Positions 22,753-35,575 of a stretch of DNA of 64,000 nucleotides are shown in pieces. The stretch covers positions 1,709,506 through 1,773,505 of the forward strand of contig NMRA01000001.1 in the NCBI GenBank assembly GCA_002633005.1, in the 5' to 3' direction. Every line of letters begins with the position of its first letter. The stretch's first letter is position 1. The notes below the pieces were generated by a model. That model ran no database searches, was not told the origin of the DNA, and worked only from the letters and a program-made list of their open reading frames with translations. The stretch is from Phoronis australis. Lineage: Eukaryota > Phoronida > Phoronidae. The translations under genes were made by a program, and so were the position numbers.

Positions 22753-24921
22753 TTGGGTCGGTCTCAGTCTTGAGATATTCTTTTGAAATGCATTATTTTT
22801 ACTGCATTTAAGCCTTGTGTGGTTGGTATGTATAAGTCATTTCAATTCTTAACTGACATTTAGCTCATTTTTAATATTGATGTGTAAAACAAATATTTCA
22901 AGCCAAGTCAAAATTTCACCTGTTTCTTCATCCTGTTCATGTTTCTTGAAAAGCAGACGACGTTCGTCGTTTATTTGCTTGCCTTTGCCATATACGGAGT
23001 GGCAGCAGAGGTAGGTTATCAAATCGGGAGAATTTTATCATACCAGTAAGATTTAACTACCTTAAGGATGTATAAATCTCCCGATTGGGAGAATTAGCAT
23101 GGTTGAAAATAAATAGTTGAGTTATCAGTTATGCCTCCTGAAGAAGTTGATTTGACTTTGTCCAACAACATCGCGAAAAACATTTGGTTAAAAGGGTAAA
23201 GAATGCATTTTAAAACATTCTGGGAGGTTTGTTGTTATTTGGTTAAATTGTACAGCTGGGCGTAACTTCAGGGGTTTGTCAGGGGGCTGACAGTTCCCCA
23301 ACTACGCCTCAGTAATCATGTAATGTCGATCTGCTGAGGGCAAAGAAAGAAAAAGTTGGCCACGGCACGGAAAGAGTACGGTAGTTGAGCTAAGTCTAAG
23401 AGGTTCATTTGATTTAAGCCACTGTTTCTTGAATAAACTAACATTTGCTTTAGTCCACATGCCGCTGTAGAATTGGTCTAGACTTGTTCCTTAGCATACT
23501 GTGAATAATACGCTTACAAGGAAGTCGGGCATTTCTAAAGATATGCTCGTCCTTCTGAGCGGCTTGTACCAGATTCAAAGAGAGCGCGGCGCCGGAATCA
23601 GGTACAATTGTGATGACGGCATTGCCCGATGCATGCGAGCAAGACCCAATTAAATGTAATTATCCAACCATAAACTGTAGTAAACATCTCTGACTGTACA
23701 TAATGGCGAATTATCAAAACGCATTAATCTCTAGTTTTTGTTGTAAACAAACACCACGGCAGTATTCAGCTAGAAAAAAACAACCAATTACGGATTTCAA
23801 TTTTTAAAAATCAATGAACTAATAATCTACAACCGTTGGGTACGATTGAAGATAAACTACTGCACGTATTGATATACTCGGTGGTCAGAGTTAACAATAT
23901 CACATGGATTCATTTTTTAATATTCTCTCAATCTCGTTTAACCAGATTTTTGACCAGGAAACAGTTGTTGTGCCCACTTTTCATTTTTTATTACTGACAA
24001 AGAGCTGGAATAGTTATATAGTCAGTGCCACCGAAATTGTCCAGAGATTCCAAATCTTCAGTTTGGTTATCACCATGTTTGCAATTTTGTGTATATTTTA
24101 TGTGTATATTTTATGATTTGAGTTCTGATAAAGGTTAAACTTTAATGACACGTGAAATGTTTAATGTACCTGTAATGTGGTATGTTTAGGGATGGGCTCA
24201 CAATGAACTTATCTAATTAAGTTTAACTGGCGATCAAAATCTACCATTGGTTTGGTACTTCAAGTTCAATACTTAGTAAAAGTTATAAACTCGTTACCGG
24301 TAAGAAAAAAAAAACAAGTGTGCGGAAGCAGCAAAAATTAAATAAAGAAAACCAATATGAAACTTATCGTTCCTTTGGGAAGTGGCCCTTTGTAAAGATA
24401 AACACAAGTTAACCTTTTTAGTCATTTTGTACTATTTATAATGTACCAAGTTAAAACTACTCTCCAGAGTTCCAGGCTATATAACTCCTCAAATGTCAGT
24501 GAAAACCAAAATGGGGGTAGTAACAACAACCATTGTTGAGACAGTAATGCTAGCAATTACCTTTCTACTTCATTAGCTCAGATCTACATCAATACAAAGG
24601 GTGGGCTGAATAGGCATTGTAAAAGTTGGCTGGGGCTTAGGGAATCAGAGCAGTCACCAGTGTAATCCAGAAATTCTCCACATGAGGTCTCCTTACTCAA
24701 ATGAGACATGATTTTTTGTCTTGCAAAGAAGTGGCAGTTTATTTTGCTCAAGAGGTGATGCTCGACGTGACAAGTCAACCTGAAGATCCCCGATTCCAGC
24801 AATAACAAACTGTCAGTTCTTTCAAAACAATCTTTTTTGATTGAGGAACAAATCATAATGGTAAGCTGTCAAAAATCGGTAAATAGTTTCATTCAACTGC
24901 TGAGTAACTGATGTACTTATA
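22753..24921. other. 5' flank of the NOVA-like gene
   Basis: Upstream of the first coding exon; probably holds its 5' UTR and promoter. No TATA box can be assigned. A hairpin with 10-bp perfect arms AATCGGGAGA/TCTCCCGATT lies at 23022-23031 and 23077-23086. A short GC-rich stretch (GAGCGCGGCGCCGG) is at about 23583. No protein-coding sequence is recognised. Confidence 0.45.
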
Positions 24922-25127
24922 AGGGTTCATTAATTCAGGATCGCATAATTACGTACTTACGCATATACTCCTTGGTTAATTCGCTGACCACTGATGGCAT
25001 CCTTTGCAGTTGGGTCAAAGTACCACCAATCTACATCTTTGTCAATTCGACAAAGACCTTCGAATTATGCGGTTAAAAGTGTTTACGTATAAGTACGAAA
25101 TTACCCTACTTTAAACATATGAACCCT
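24922..25127. mobile_element. 206-bp inverted-repeat MITE candidate
   Basis: Starts AGGGTTCAT and ends ATGAACCCT. Inside, TAATTACGTACTTACG is mirrored by the reverse complement of CGTATAAGTACGAAATTA, and CGCATAATT by AATTATGCG. Arms are diverged and no clear target duplication is visible. Confidence 0.45.
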
Positions 25128-25881
25128 GTGTATCAATCAAAAGTTGGTTTTTGTGATGAAAGGAAGATTTAGGCCGATAGACGTTTGAGCGTACTACAAA
25201 GTTTAAAAAAAAAAAACGGTTTCAAGTGGACTCTTTACTATTATCCGCTTGTAGTAAATTTGCCCATTCGCTTCTGGTAAATTTGTCCTGTCCTTTAGTG
25301 TAGTTTGTTCATAACGCAATTTCGGATGCTTGAAATTAAAAAGCAAACTGAGTTTTTGTTCCAAACGGATTACATGCGATTTCACACCGTATTGAGCTGA
25401 CGACATCAGAGTGGTCTAAAGATACCAGACGTTTGTTTATACTATTCCGCTCTTTTAATTGGCTAGCTTGTTCAAATGGCTGACAATAGCCATTTTGCAT
25501 TATGTTACCAGTACTGAGTTTTGTTATTGTTTCCAAATGCCTGATTAGGCTATGCAAAAATGAAAGAGGTAGTAACCTGAGAACATGGTGGACAAACAAG
25601 TTCACGGCCATCATTTTAGTCTTGTGCCACAATACTCAAGAGCTTTTCTTACTAATTGGATTCAGATCAAATCAATCCAGAAGTTACATACTGAATGTTC
25701 ACAAAACAGGATCGTCAAACAAGCTTAAAATCAATAAATGATTACAATGTATTTAGAGGCAAGCTCAGTTAATTTCATCCTAGCGTTACATGTCCATTTA
25801 GTATGTAAGTAGATAGGTACTAGTATTATAATATTTTTAAACTCAGTGAATCTCAAGTTAGAACAACTACTACGTTTTCAG

Positions 25882-26106
25882 TAGGGGGGGTTAGGATTCG
25901 AGCGAATCCGAGGTGCGTAGCGCCGAGCGGAAGGAAGGTCGGGAGGGGGTTTCCCGCCTGCCGTGTAAGATTTTTTGTGTTTTTTTGTAGCTGATTTTGT
26001 TTTTCTGGTGATTTTTTTTTCAATTTTTATTTTTGATCCTGTCCCGAGGGGGGGTTTGAGCCCCCAGAACCCCCCCTGTAGATCCGCCTGACTGACTCCA
26101 CTAATG
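25882..26106. repeat. GC-rich short interspersed repeat (G7/C7 blocks)
   Basis: Bounded by GTAGGGGGGGTTAGGATTCG and CCCCCCCTGTAGATCCGCC. It contains a palindrome GGATTCG/CGAATCC, GAGCGGAAGGAAGGTCGGG, an AT-rich middle and paired GGGGGG/CCCCCC blocks. Composition differs sharply from the AT-rich flanks. Similar elements ending GGATCCGCC are, as I recall, common in marine invertebrates; I cannot assign a family name. The minus-strand 84-codon frame across it is a by-product. Confidence 0.6.
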
Positions 26107-27770
26107 GAAGTTATTGAAATTCTCTTTCTCACGGTGTATGCTTTTGAACATGAACTGAAAAATTATTTAAACAGAGCAACTTAAGAAATGCAAATGTTCT
26201 CATCACAGTCACCACACAATCCTTTAATGAACAAAACCATATTCTGTCTGAAGTCCACCTCCGTCCCTCCCAGTGGTGAGTTGAGATAGGTTACTGTGGA
26301 CACTTATTAAGTGTGCTGCAGTTTCTTTACATTAACAGCTTCACATTTGATTTTTTACGATGATATTTTGTCTGGCTGTCTGTGAGTGGAATGTGCCTGA
26401 ACATTCGGTTATTTCAAGTGTTCTATTTTTCTGATTTAATTTTGAAAGTTAATTATGAATTATAGAATTATAGAAACGCCTATATTTCCATGAATAGTTC
26501 CATTGAAAAACAACATTGTCTGACCTGATACACAGATGGTGTCATCACCCTGGGTCTGAGTTACCAGTTGTGTAAACAGACTGGACACTGGTATCCTAAT
26601 GAAACTACCCCTGTGGAATGAGTTCAGACCCTGTGCGAAATGACTGTTTTTTCGCCTACTGGTAATCAAGAACTGAATATCCAGATAGATGCAAGGGTCC
26701 AAGTTGTTTAATCTTTTATAACAGTTTTCAGACAATAAACAATGATTTAGACAAGGTTTTGGATTTTTATGGATCATATTGCCTGATTAATCAAGATAAA
26801 AAATTACCTCTGCTCAATGATGGGCGCTGAATTGTCTAGAATTACATTATTAAGTAAAACACTTGGCTTATAACATCATGGCTTACTTTCTGAATCCAAA
26901 ACCAATATTTTAAGGATGTTGTAATGGCTTCAGCAGCCATTTCTTGTAATTAGGACCAAAAATTACGCCCAGGCTTTTAAAACAAAATAGAACGCAACTG
27001 TGAGTTATCATTGCATGTGCAGTTGAAATGAAAGTGCCTGTAAAATGGCAATTGATACATGTTTTGATACTGTGACTGCATTAGACTTGTTCAACTGTTG
27101 CTAAAAACGTCCAAATAAGTTAATAAAATGTTATAAAAAGTTCTTATCATGAAGTTTCACTATTATAGCATGGATTTTTTCTTTAAAGGGTTTTCTTTCA
27201 TGAAAATGTTTTTGGACCATTTGTCATATTTTTCAAACTGTGAAAGGTGGATCTTGATTTCTGTAAAAACAATATTAAAGACTCATGCAGTGCTTAATAG
27301 GTCAGGCCGAACTTTCAAATTAATTCGAATAAATTAGCAAGTTAGTGATGGTAAATCTTTCCATTAAAGTATTCTGTAAACTCCTAGTCCATTTGGTCCA
27401 TGGTTTGTTACATGTAATTAGGAACGCTAACATCACATTAAAAAAACGAGGGATTCCACCCCAAAACATGAACTGAAACAATTTAAAGATGGCGCTGCTA
27501 GAAACGTGTGTCTAGCTGGCTGAAACATTGTTCTATCAGGTTTTATTTGTGCCTTGTTTCTGGCATCCTTTGGTCAAGTCAAGGTTAATGTGTTCATGAC
27601 TGGGCAGAGATTTTCCTACTTTCTCTAGGTCCTAGACATTTATGTCCTGAATTCCTACTTTTTGCCCTAGGTCCTGGACATTAATTTTCTGAAGTGTCAT
27701 ATTCTGTCAGGACATTTTGAAAATCAGCCAGAAATAATTCAGCGTTCAGGTTTGCAAAGGATTTCAAAGC
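26107..27770. other. intergenic, nothing recognised
   Basis: AT-rich unique-looking DNA. A 41-bp tandem duplication around TTCCTACTTT...CTAGGTCCT lies at about 27613-27694. No coding region is supported; the 105-codon minus frame at 26460-26777 resembles nothing known. Confidence 0.5.
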
Positions 27771-28842
27771 TGGAAATCCAAATTTTTTTTTAAAATTCAG
27801 ACCAAACATGGTCTGTTGGACCGCAACGCCATGTTCTGGTGTCTACTCATCTAATAATATATTTGAAAGGGCTTGACATTGTGCTTGATGACAAAAACCC
27901 AGACCACCAAACGAAATTTGACATGTCGCCTAAACTGACGACGAAACGTTGACTAAACAAAAAAGGTCATGCCATATTCTGTTTTCAGGAAATTAAGCAG
28001 TTTTGCCCATCTTCAATTTCGTCCCATGAAAATATCCACAATTCAGTCTCACTCAATTCAAGCCAACGAAGAACGCATACACTCGTGGGGTGTGTTTTAT
28101 GGTCGAATATTCTTGATTTTGGTCGAACAATTCCGATTTCCCTCTGTTTACTTCCTATTGTAATATAAGCGCGTGTTTGATATGTGCTGACTGCTGAGGT
28201 TGGCAAATACACTGATTTCACGAAATAAACAGTAAAATTTTGAACAAAAAATATTAAATAGATAAAATTTTTTAGTAATTTAAAGTTTGGAAGTCACTCA
28301 AACTTTGAAATGAGTTCCGGGGACTGATCATTGTTGATATGTCGTGTCCAGTAAGTATCGTAACACTGCATGATGCGGGCTATGGTGAGCCCCCAAGGTA
28401 CATCATTAGTGCGACGGTCACCTATTTGCAGAATTTTTTGTTTTCACATTTACAGGTTGTCCGGCAGTAAATACATTAGCATAGCTCGGAGCGTGCAAAT
28501 AAATCTTTAAGGATCGCTTAACAATGGAATACAGTAAAATCACACCAATTTAGGACACATATGACAGACGTGAATTTTGTTTTGCTGCTTTTCTATTAAT
28601 TTAAAGATGTTATGTTACAACAAAAGTAATGGTCTTTCATTTTAAACTTCTAGACAGTATTTTGAGAAACTCCAGTCAGTTATAAAAACGTTAAAAAACC
28701 TTTGAAAATTAAAAAGGGTAATTTTGGTAATCATTTTTGTTCCAAATTGATGAGATTTTACCTATGGATCGGTATCTGGATTTAGCCTGTATTTAGAAAC
28801 TTCTGTCGTTTGGAGTTGAAATCAAATGGGAAGTGTAATGTA
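27771..28842 (+). repeat. direct duplication 1, copy A
   Basis: Matches 29037-30111 over about 1.07 kb at high identity, with scattered SNPs and an 18-bp or so deletion after CAGTAAGTATCGT relative to the other copy. Frames open in one copy are broken in the other, so no gene is implied. A diverged third relative lies near 39120-39300. Confidence 0.9.
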
Positions 28843-29035
28843 CCGTAATCGTTCGGGTTAACGCCCATGCTCAGTTAACCGCCCACCCCTACTTTAGGTG
28901 GATTTTCGATTTAACCGCCCACTGCTCAGTTAAGCGCCCCCCTACGATTTTTGAAGATTTCCAGTTAAGCGCCCACCTCTCGGTTAAGCGCCCATCCCGG
29001 ACTTTTAAAGAATGAAGATTTAGCGCCCAGTGCTA
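28843..29035. mobile_element. partial GTTAAGCGCCC-type MITE (left end only)
   Basis: Left TIR CCGTAATCGTTCGGGTTAAC, preceded by TA, then subterminal repeats of GTTAACCGCCCA and GTTAAGCGCCCC/A. The sequence stops at the N at 29036. The matching site in copy B (30111) has no element, so this is an insertion present in one copy only. Confidence 0.8.
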
Positions 29036-29036
29036 N
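29036..29036. other. single-N assembly join
   Basis: The N sits inside the MITE and is followed at once by the start of the second duplication copy. This indicates a contig join, not a base ambiguity. Confidence 0.8.
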
Positions 29037-30111
29037 TGGAAATCCAATTTTTTTTTAAAATTCAGTCCAAACATGGTCTGTTGGACCACAACGCCATGTT
29101 CTGGTGTCTACTCATCTAATAATATATTTGAAAGGGCTTGACATTGTGCTTGATGACAAAAGCCCAGACCACCAAACGAAATTTGACATGTCGCCAAAAC
29201 TGACGAAACGTCGACTAAACAAAAAAGGTCATGCCATATTCCGTTTTCAGGAAATTAAGCAGTTTTGTCCATCTTCAATTTCTTCCCATGAAAATATCCA
29301 CAATTCAGTCTCAATTCAACCCAACGAAGAACGCATATATTCGTGGCGTGTGTTTCATGGTCCAATATTCTTGATTTTGGTCGAACAATTCCGATTTCCT
29401 CTGTTTACTTCCTATTGTAATATAAGCGCTTGTTTGATATGTGCTGACTGCTGAGGTTGGCAAATACACTGATTTCACGAAATAAACAGTAAAATTTTGA
29501 ACAAAAAGTATTAAATAGATAAAAATTGTTAGTAATTTAAACTTTGGAAGTCACTCAAACTTTGAAATGAGTTCCGGGGACTGATTGTTGATATGTCGTG
29601 TCCAGTAAGTATCGTGATGTGGTGTTAGGAAATAACACTGCATGATGCGGGCTATGGTGAGCCCCCAAGGTACATCATTAGTGCGACGGTCACCTATTTG
29701 CAGAATTTTTTGTTTTCACATTTACAGGTTGTCCGGCAGAAAATACATTAGCATAGTTCGGAGCGTGCAAATAAATCTTTAAGGAACGCTTAACAATGGA
29801 ATACAGTAAAATCACACCAATTTAGGACACATATGACGGACGTGAATTTTGTTTTGCTGCTTTTCTGTTAAAGATATTAGTGTGTTACCACAAAAGTAAT
29901 GGTCTTTCATTTTAAACTTCTAGACAGTATTTTGAGAAACTCCAGTCAGTTATAAAAACGTTAAAAAACCTTTGAAAATTAAAAAGGATAATTTTGGTAA
30001 TCATTTTTGTTCCAAATTGATGAGATTTTACCTATGGATCGGTATCTGGATTTAGCCTGTATTTAGAAACTGCTGTTGTCTGGAGTTGAACTCAAATGGG
30101 AAGTGTAATGT
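29037..30111 (+). repeat. direct duplication 1, copy B (empty site)
   Basis: Second copy of 27771-28842. It continues without a MITE through AAGTGTAATGTTTGTGTAATG into unique DNA, giving the empty-site allele. Confidence 0.9.
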
Positions 30112-33100
30112 TTGTGTAATGTGGTAAAACAACAGCTCCTTGACACTGACATGAATTTGTGATGACACTGGGATTGACCCGAAATCCAGTACAGGAATCT
30201 CTAAGTCTTATGTCTTCAGCAATTTGACTAAAAGTCAATTTAGAATTATTATAACATGGGCCTGACATTACCAGTAGCAGTTTCTTCAGTGCCCCAATAA
30301 TGCTGCCTCTGTGTGAATGGATGAATTGGCCTTCCGTTATCATTTATGCTAGTTGCTAATAGGTGGCACTGCTCATGGTACTAGGAAAATGAAAACACAC
30401 TAGCTGATTGTGAGGTCCGTCAGTTATGTACATCAACTATTGAAAAATTGCATGGCATTTTTATTTAGAGTTTAGTGGTAAGTGGATTCTTTCGGTCAAT
30501 TTTTGTTAAGAAATTGGCAATAGTCACTAATAAGGATCCTGGATTTTGAGAACCAGTTATTAGCCTGTTATTCAGTGGACAGAACTCAGTGATTCTCAAA
30601 ATGCAGGACCCCTGTAAGTGACATTTATGTGCATCAATATCAAAAGTTGATATAGATTAACATCACTTGACATGACACTTCTTCATGCTCTAGAAGTATG
30701 GAGGTTTCATAACCAAGTCAAGAGGAGTCTTTTGTAATTTCTTTAGTCCCAGTTGCATGATTAGTCCCCGGGACTAAATCTTCTGTACATTTTTGTCTTT
30801 GTTTACACACAAATGTTTATTTTCCCATACTTCATCTTTATTATGAGCTCCTCTTTTACTCAGCGTGTTATTTTTCCTGAAAAGCTGAGCCCTTATCAGT
30901 TTGAATGAAGTAAATCAGTAGAGATTTAGTCTTTTAATTAGGGTCATGCATGAAAAAGTCCCTATTTTTATTTTCAATAATATGGGAAACTCAGCAAAGA
31001 GTTTCTTATCAGTAGCCCTACGTAACAAAGCTAAAAGTTGAGTTAGTGAGGATGACAAAATAGCATTAAAAAGTTCATTCATGTTTACAAATGCAATCAA
31101 GTTAAGTTGTTGAGGCCTTGCTTTAAGCAAAAAACTACCATGCAAAAGGGGGAGACAGAAAAATCTACCCTGTAAAATGGGGTGGGAATTACCAGATCTG
31201 ACACCTGCAATAGGGGATCTCTTAGCAATTTTTGGTACAGGCCTGCAGGCACGTTGCCAATATTAGTGACCCCCCATATGAGCAACACCCCTATTCCCAG
31301 GCAGCTCATAGTTTGGCCAGGCCAAATACTTATCTACTACGGTTACAGAGTGACAACAACCATCCAATGGATAGCAGAGAACTAAAATCTAATCTATTTT
31401 GGCTATTTTTATTGTATTTCTTTAAGTAATCAAAATTCCAATACGAGTCAGGAATTCTTTTTCAGAAACCATTACCCTGTTGTAGGTGCTGTGAGAATTT
31501 CTAATAATTACATAGTCACATAAGGTGTTAATAAATATTAAACTTGAATGACCTTCGTTGTTGCTGCAACACCTATTTTTTCCTGGAACTCTAGCTGCCT
31601 CACACATGGCATTCCATGATTCCCTCATGTGCTGTAACTCATGATTGACATTTGCCCCTATGCTAAATGAGCTGTTAACTATAAATTTTGCATGGATGAT
31701 ATTTTTATTTGACAGGTGATTAATGTAGCACTGCTAATCTATAGTTTTCTGTTAATAATACAATGATTTTACATATTTGACTATAAAAACAGTCAAGTCA
31801 AATAAATAGTGTTGTTCAGTTTGCTGAACAAGTTTCTGCCACTGCGTAATTGCATATTGTGTTCAACAACTCAGGACTTGGGCAAACATTAAGTTTAAAC
31901 CATTGATTTTCCTATCAGTGTATGACCAAGGTGTAATCATCTAGACCTTAGCTGTTCAGTGAGTTAACACAAACAGTATTGGCTATTGTATTGTTTGGGA
32001 ATTTTCGCGGGTTTGAGGTATGTACATAATTTGTTTTTTAGGTTCAAGTGAACATGTTTTGCTCAGGTTCAATTAATGTTGTTTGTTCAGGTCTGTTGGC
32101 ACCTGCTCAGAAGTACTGAGTTATAACACCGTGTTTCAAAAGGAATATGAACAAATTTGCTGGCATGGGAATGCAACAGGCCTTCAGTTGTTCAAAAACC
32201 TTGAAGATGTGGGATTTTAAATTACTGGACTCTCGTACTGGTACATAACATTTTGTTCATCAGTAACTGTAAAGTGATTAGTTATATTTTATAATTGCGT
32301 CCTGTATTGGCAGTCAGTCCTGTACATTGGCATTTTGAACAGCTGTTGGGATTAAAGCATTGTGTTGATGGGCGTGTTCACCGTTCAGCCTAGTGTTGTT
32401 AAACATTTACAGTACAGTAATTTTCAGATTCTGTGCGACTAATAAGAGCTATCAAATTTCTTTGTTTGTTCTGTTTGTTGTTTTTATTTTGAAAGAGTAA
32501 AGCATTCAAGGTATTATCACTGAAAATTACATTCCTAATTTATCTGGAAATCCAGAGGAGGATTTGTTTCCAACCACAGATCAATCAAGTCTATTGTTAA
32601 ACATTCCTGCAATCTTTTATTATAATGAAGTCATCATTAACCTCACTGGTAATTGCTATCCACTGTCAAAGAAACTTATAGATCAGTATTTTTGTACAGT
32701 GGAATTATATTGAGGATTGTTAATGTATGAAGTGCAATGAAATGGGACAAAGTTTAATGTGTAATCCTTTTCAGTTAATGTTTGAAACAATGCATGTGTC
32801 ATTTCAAATTCATAGACAGATTTAGGGAGCTGCTCAGGGGGCCTCGGCCTCCCCCAGACACACACGACATGTCGGGGTCCATGTGGGCATTTGGTACAAA
32901 AACTGGTGGGCCCCCATTTACGACATCCTCGATGCGCCAGTGTAAAATTACTCATTTTTTTTAAACTGGCTGCTTAGTTCCTGGCCAATATTGACATATT
33001 TTGCTCGACTTGAAAGATATTTTGAGCCTTGTTTAGTCATGGTTGGTTTTCATAAAAGTTAAGGAGTCTGCGGTAAAAATTTCCAGTTTGGCGAGAGCTT

Positions 33101-34290
33101 GTACCAGATTGTAGAAGTAGACAATATTGGATACCGGTATACCAATTAAAGATTATTATCAACAACCAAGGACTGTTTATATTTGGGGATGCATGGAAAT
33201 GTTTCTATGATTTTTTGGATTGCCAATTCTATATTTTCAGATTTTTAATGCCAAACGCAGTTATGTGTGCTATTGATGTCGAGAAACTTGAGCACCAAAA
33301 TCATCCATTTTTTGGTTTTATTAATTTTTGCTTTTGAACAGAAAATGCCCGGGCAAATGACAAAATGTAATTGCATGCATTTTTTTAGTTTTGGATACTT
33401 TTATTTTCTTCAAAAATGGATTACAGATGCATGATATTTGGTTCACCTTTGATATTGACAGTCTTCCCTTTTTGACTGTTTCTGAAAACAATGAATAATT
33501 ATTTAGCAGATTTAATTAGCAGATCAAGGATTGGCAGTTTTCACTCAGTACGGTACATTCAGTAGGTATCTTTCCATAAAATTCTGCCAAGTGTAAAATT
33601 ACTGCTTTATGTTTCAAGTTATTTCCTTTTAGCAATTCTGTGCTACAGGTTATAGCCCTATCCAGGATCAATAACTGAATGGAGTGAGCAATAGATCCAC
33701 ATTTATTTTTGATATTTTCAGAATGCAGTGTGGCCTTTTCCATGTGCCTATCAGTGTGCCACAAATATTTGATACATTAACATTAGCCTGACTGCCGACA
33801 GCCCAGTGCCCACATGGTGGGGTATCCATCCAACTCATTCTAATGTCCATATTCATGTCAGGTGTGCATCAAGCCTCCTGGCGTTATGTTAATCAATGTA
33901 TCAAATGCAATGTTACCACAGACTGATGTTTTCCTAGTAAACAATAGTTTGTCGAGAGAGCTGATCAAAGCTTACTCTGATGTCGGGTAATGAACTGATT
34001 GCTGCTATCTTTTGTCCCTCTGCATTATGTTTCATTTGTTTATAACCAGTGCTTGTTCTTTTGCAGCTTAACAATTGTTTTTAATGCACTTGGTGAACAC
34101 TAAGAAATCAGATGTGAGGGCAAGACAATGAAGTTAACAGTGATCAATCCAGTACCTGTAAGTCACCTATTTTCATCTCCTGATGAATGGAAAAATCTCA
34201 CCAGTTTAGGATACAATGTGGCCAACAAGGAATTTTTTTTTCATTTCTTGTCACATATGATGACTCACAGTAAGTAAATGCCCCGTTACT
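30112..34290. other. intergenic, small repeats only
   Basis: No gene recognised. A hairpin with about 21-bp arms (30532-30552 against 30593-30613, AAGGATCCTGGATTTTGAGA mirrored) may be a tiny MITE remnant. TTTAGTCCC/GGGACTAAA pair at 30742-30778. A GC-rich stretch at about 32815-32955 (GGAGCTGCTCAGGGGGCC...CCTCCCCC) loosely resembles the repeat at 25882. Confidence 0.5.
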
Positions 34291-35575
34291 ATGCGCCCAC
34301 ATATCATGTGGACGCATTATGCTGTCATCTCCGTCCGTCCGTCTGGCTTCCGCTGCTCTATCTCCAAAACCCTTTGACATACGTTCATGAAATTTGGCAC
34401 ATATGTTCCTTTCATGAATGGGACGGCACGAGTGAACTTTCTGACAGATTCGACTACTGGTGTGTCCCCTAGTGGCAATTTTATTTTTTACACTTACCTC
34501 TATATCTTCAAAGGTCCTCAACATATTTTCATGAAATTTAGCATATAGGCATCTATTAGTGAGATGACGCTATCCTCCCGTTTTCGGATGGATTCAACGA
34601 AGTTTGCACCACCTAGTGGCCATTTTTGTTGTTTTCGAATCTGTTTTTTGGCGTCCACCCCTCTATCAACCAAACGGCTCTAAGGATGATTGTGAAAATT
34701 GGCATGTGTGTTCTTACTACATAGTTGACGATGATTTTCCGACGACTTTGACTACTGTGGTGCCTCCTAGTAGTATTTTTGTTTTTTTTGAGCCCATGGC
34801 TATATCTCCTAAACCGTTTGTAGCATCTTTGCTAAAGTATAGCAAGGGTATTAACATTATGTTCATAACGGATGACAACAACTTTCGGACAGATCTGAGT
34901 ACCACTGAGTGTGCACCCTAGTGACAATTTCAGATTTTTAGGTTTACCTCTGTGTCTTCAAAGGTCCTCAACAGGTTTTCAGAAAATTTGGAATGTTGGT
35001 ATCTATTGGTGAGATGATTCTATCCTCCCATTTTCGGATGGAATCTAGGTCATGTACTTTGCGCCACCTAGTGGCCATTTTTCCTGTTTTCAAGTGTGTT
35101 TTTTGGCATCCACCCCTCAATCAACCAAACCATTCTAAGGATGCTTTGTGGCGTGTATGTTCTCAGGTGTCACACTGTGGCGCCTCTTAGTGATACTTTT
35201 GTTTTGTTTTGTGCCCATAGATGCATCTCCTTAACACACTGCATGGTCTTCATTAAATTTAGTAATTGTATTTATATGAAGCTAACAACAGACGACCTCT
35301 TTCAGGCTGATCCAATGAACGCTGTGCGTAATAATGGCAATTTCATTTTTTCCACTTTCCTTTGTTTCTCTGAAGTTCCTTGACAGATTTTTATGAAATT
35401 TGGTAAATAGCTTTCTATTAAAAAAGCCGCGGATGGCATTTTCCCGTTTTCAGGTGGGTTGGATGCTTTTGCACCATCTAGTGGCTATTTTTATGAAATA
35501 AATAAACAACCCTAGAAGCACACCGTTTGCGTTGCATTCGTGGGCGCATTTCAACGCTACTGCGTTGCTCTTGTT
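34291..35575 (+). repeat. CTCF-site-like repeat family, copy 2
   Basis: Starts ATGCGCCCACATATCATGTG (palindromic CCACAT/ATGTGG) and ends TGGGCGCATTTCAACGCTAC...TTGCTCTTGTT. Successive sites near 34466, 34611, 34764, 34914, 35066, 35182 and 35476 are mostly 145-153 bp apart. The site at 35063-35074 (GCCACCTAGTGG, inside GCGCCACCTAGTGGCCA) is a full core match. Starts and ends share ATGCGCCCAC as a short inverted repeat, hinting at a mobile unit. Confidence 0.88.

Noticed and set aside
25888-25930. GGATTCGAGCGAATCC as a tRNA B-box or T-arm
   Set aside because: No cloverleaf can be built around it; it is a palindrome within a GC-rich repeat. No tRNA or rRNA gene was found in the window.
29104-29454. 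116-codon frame in duplication 1 copy B
   Set aside because: It is broken by small indels in copy A; both copies look non-coding.
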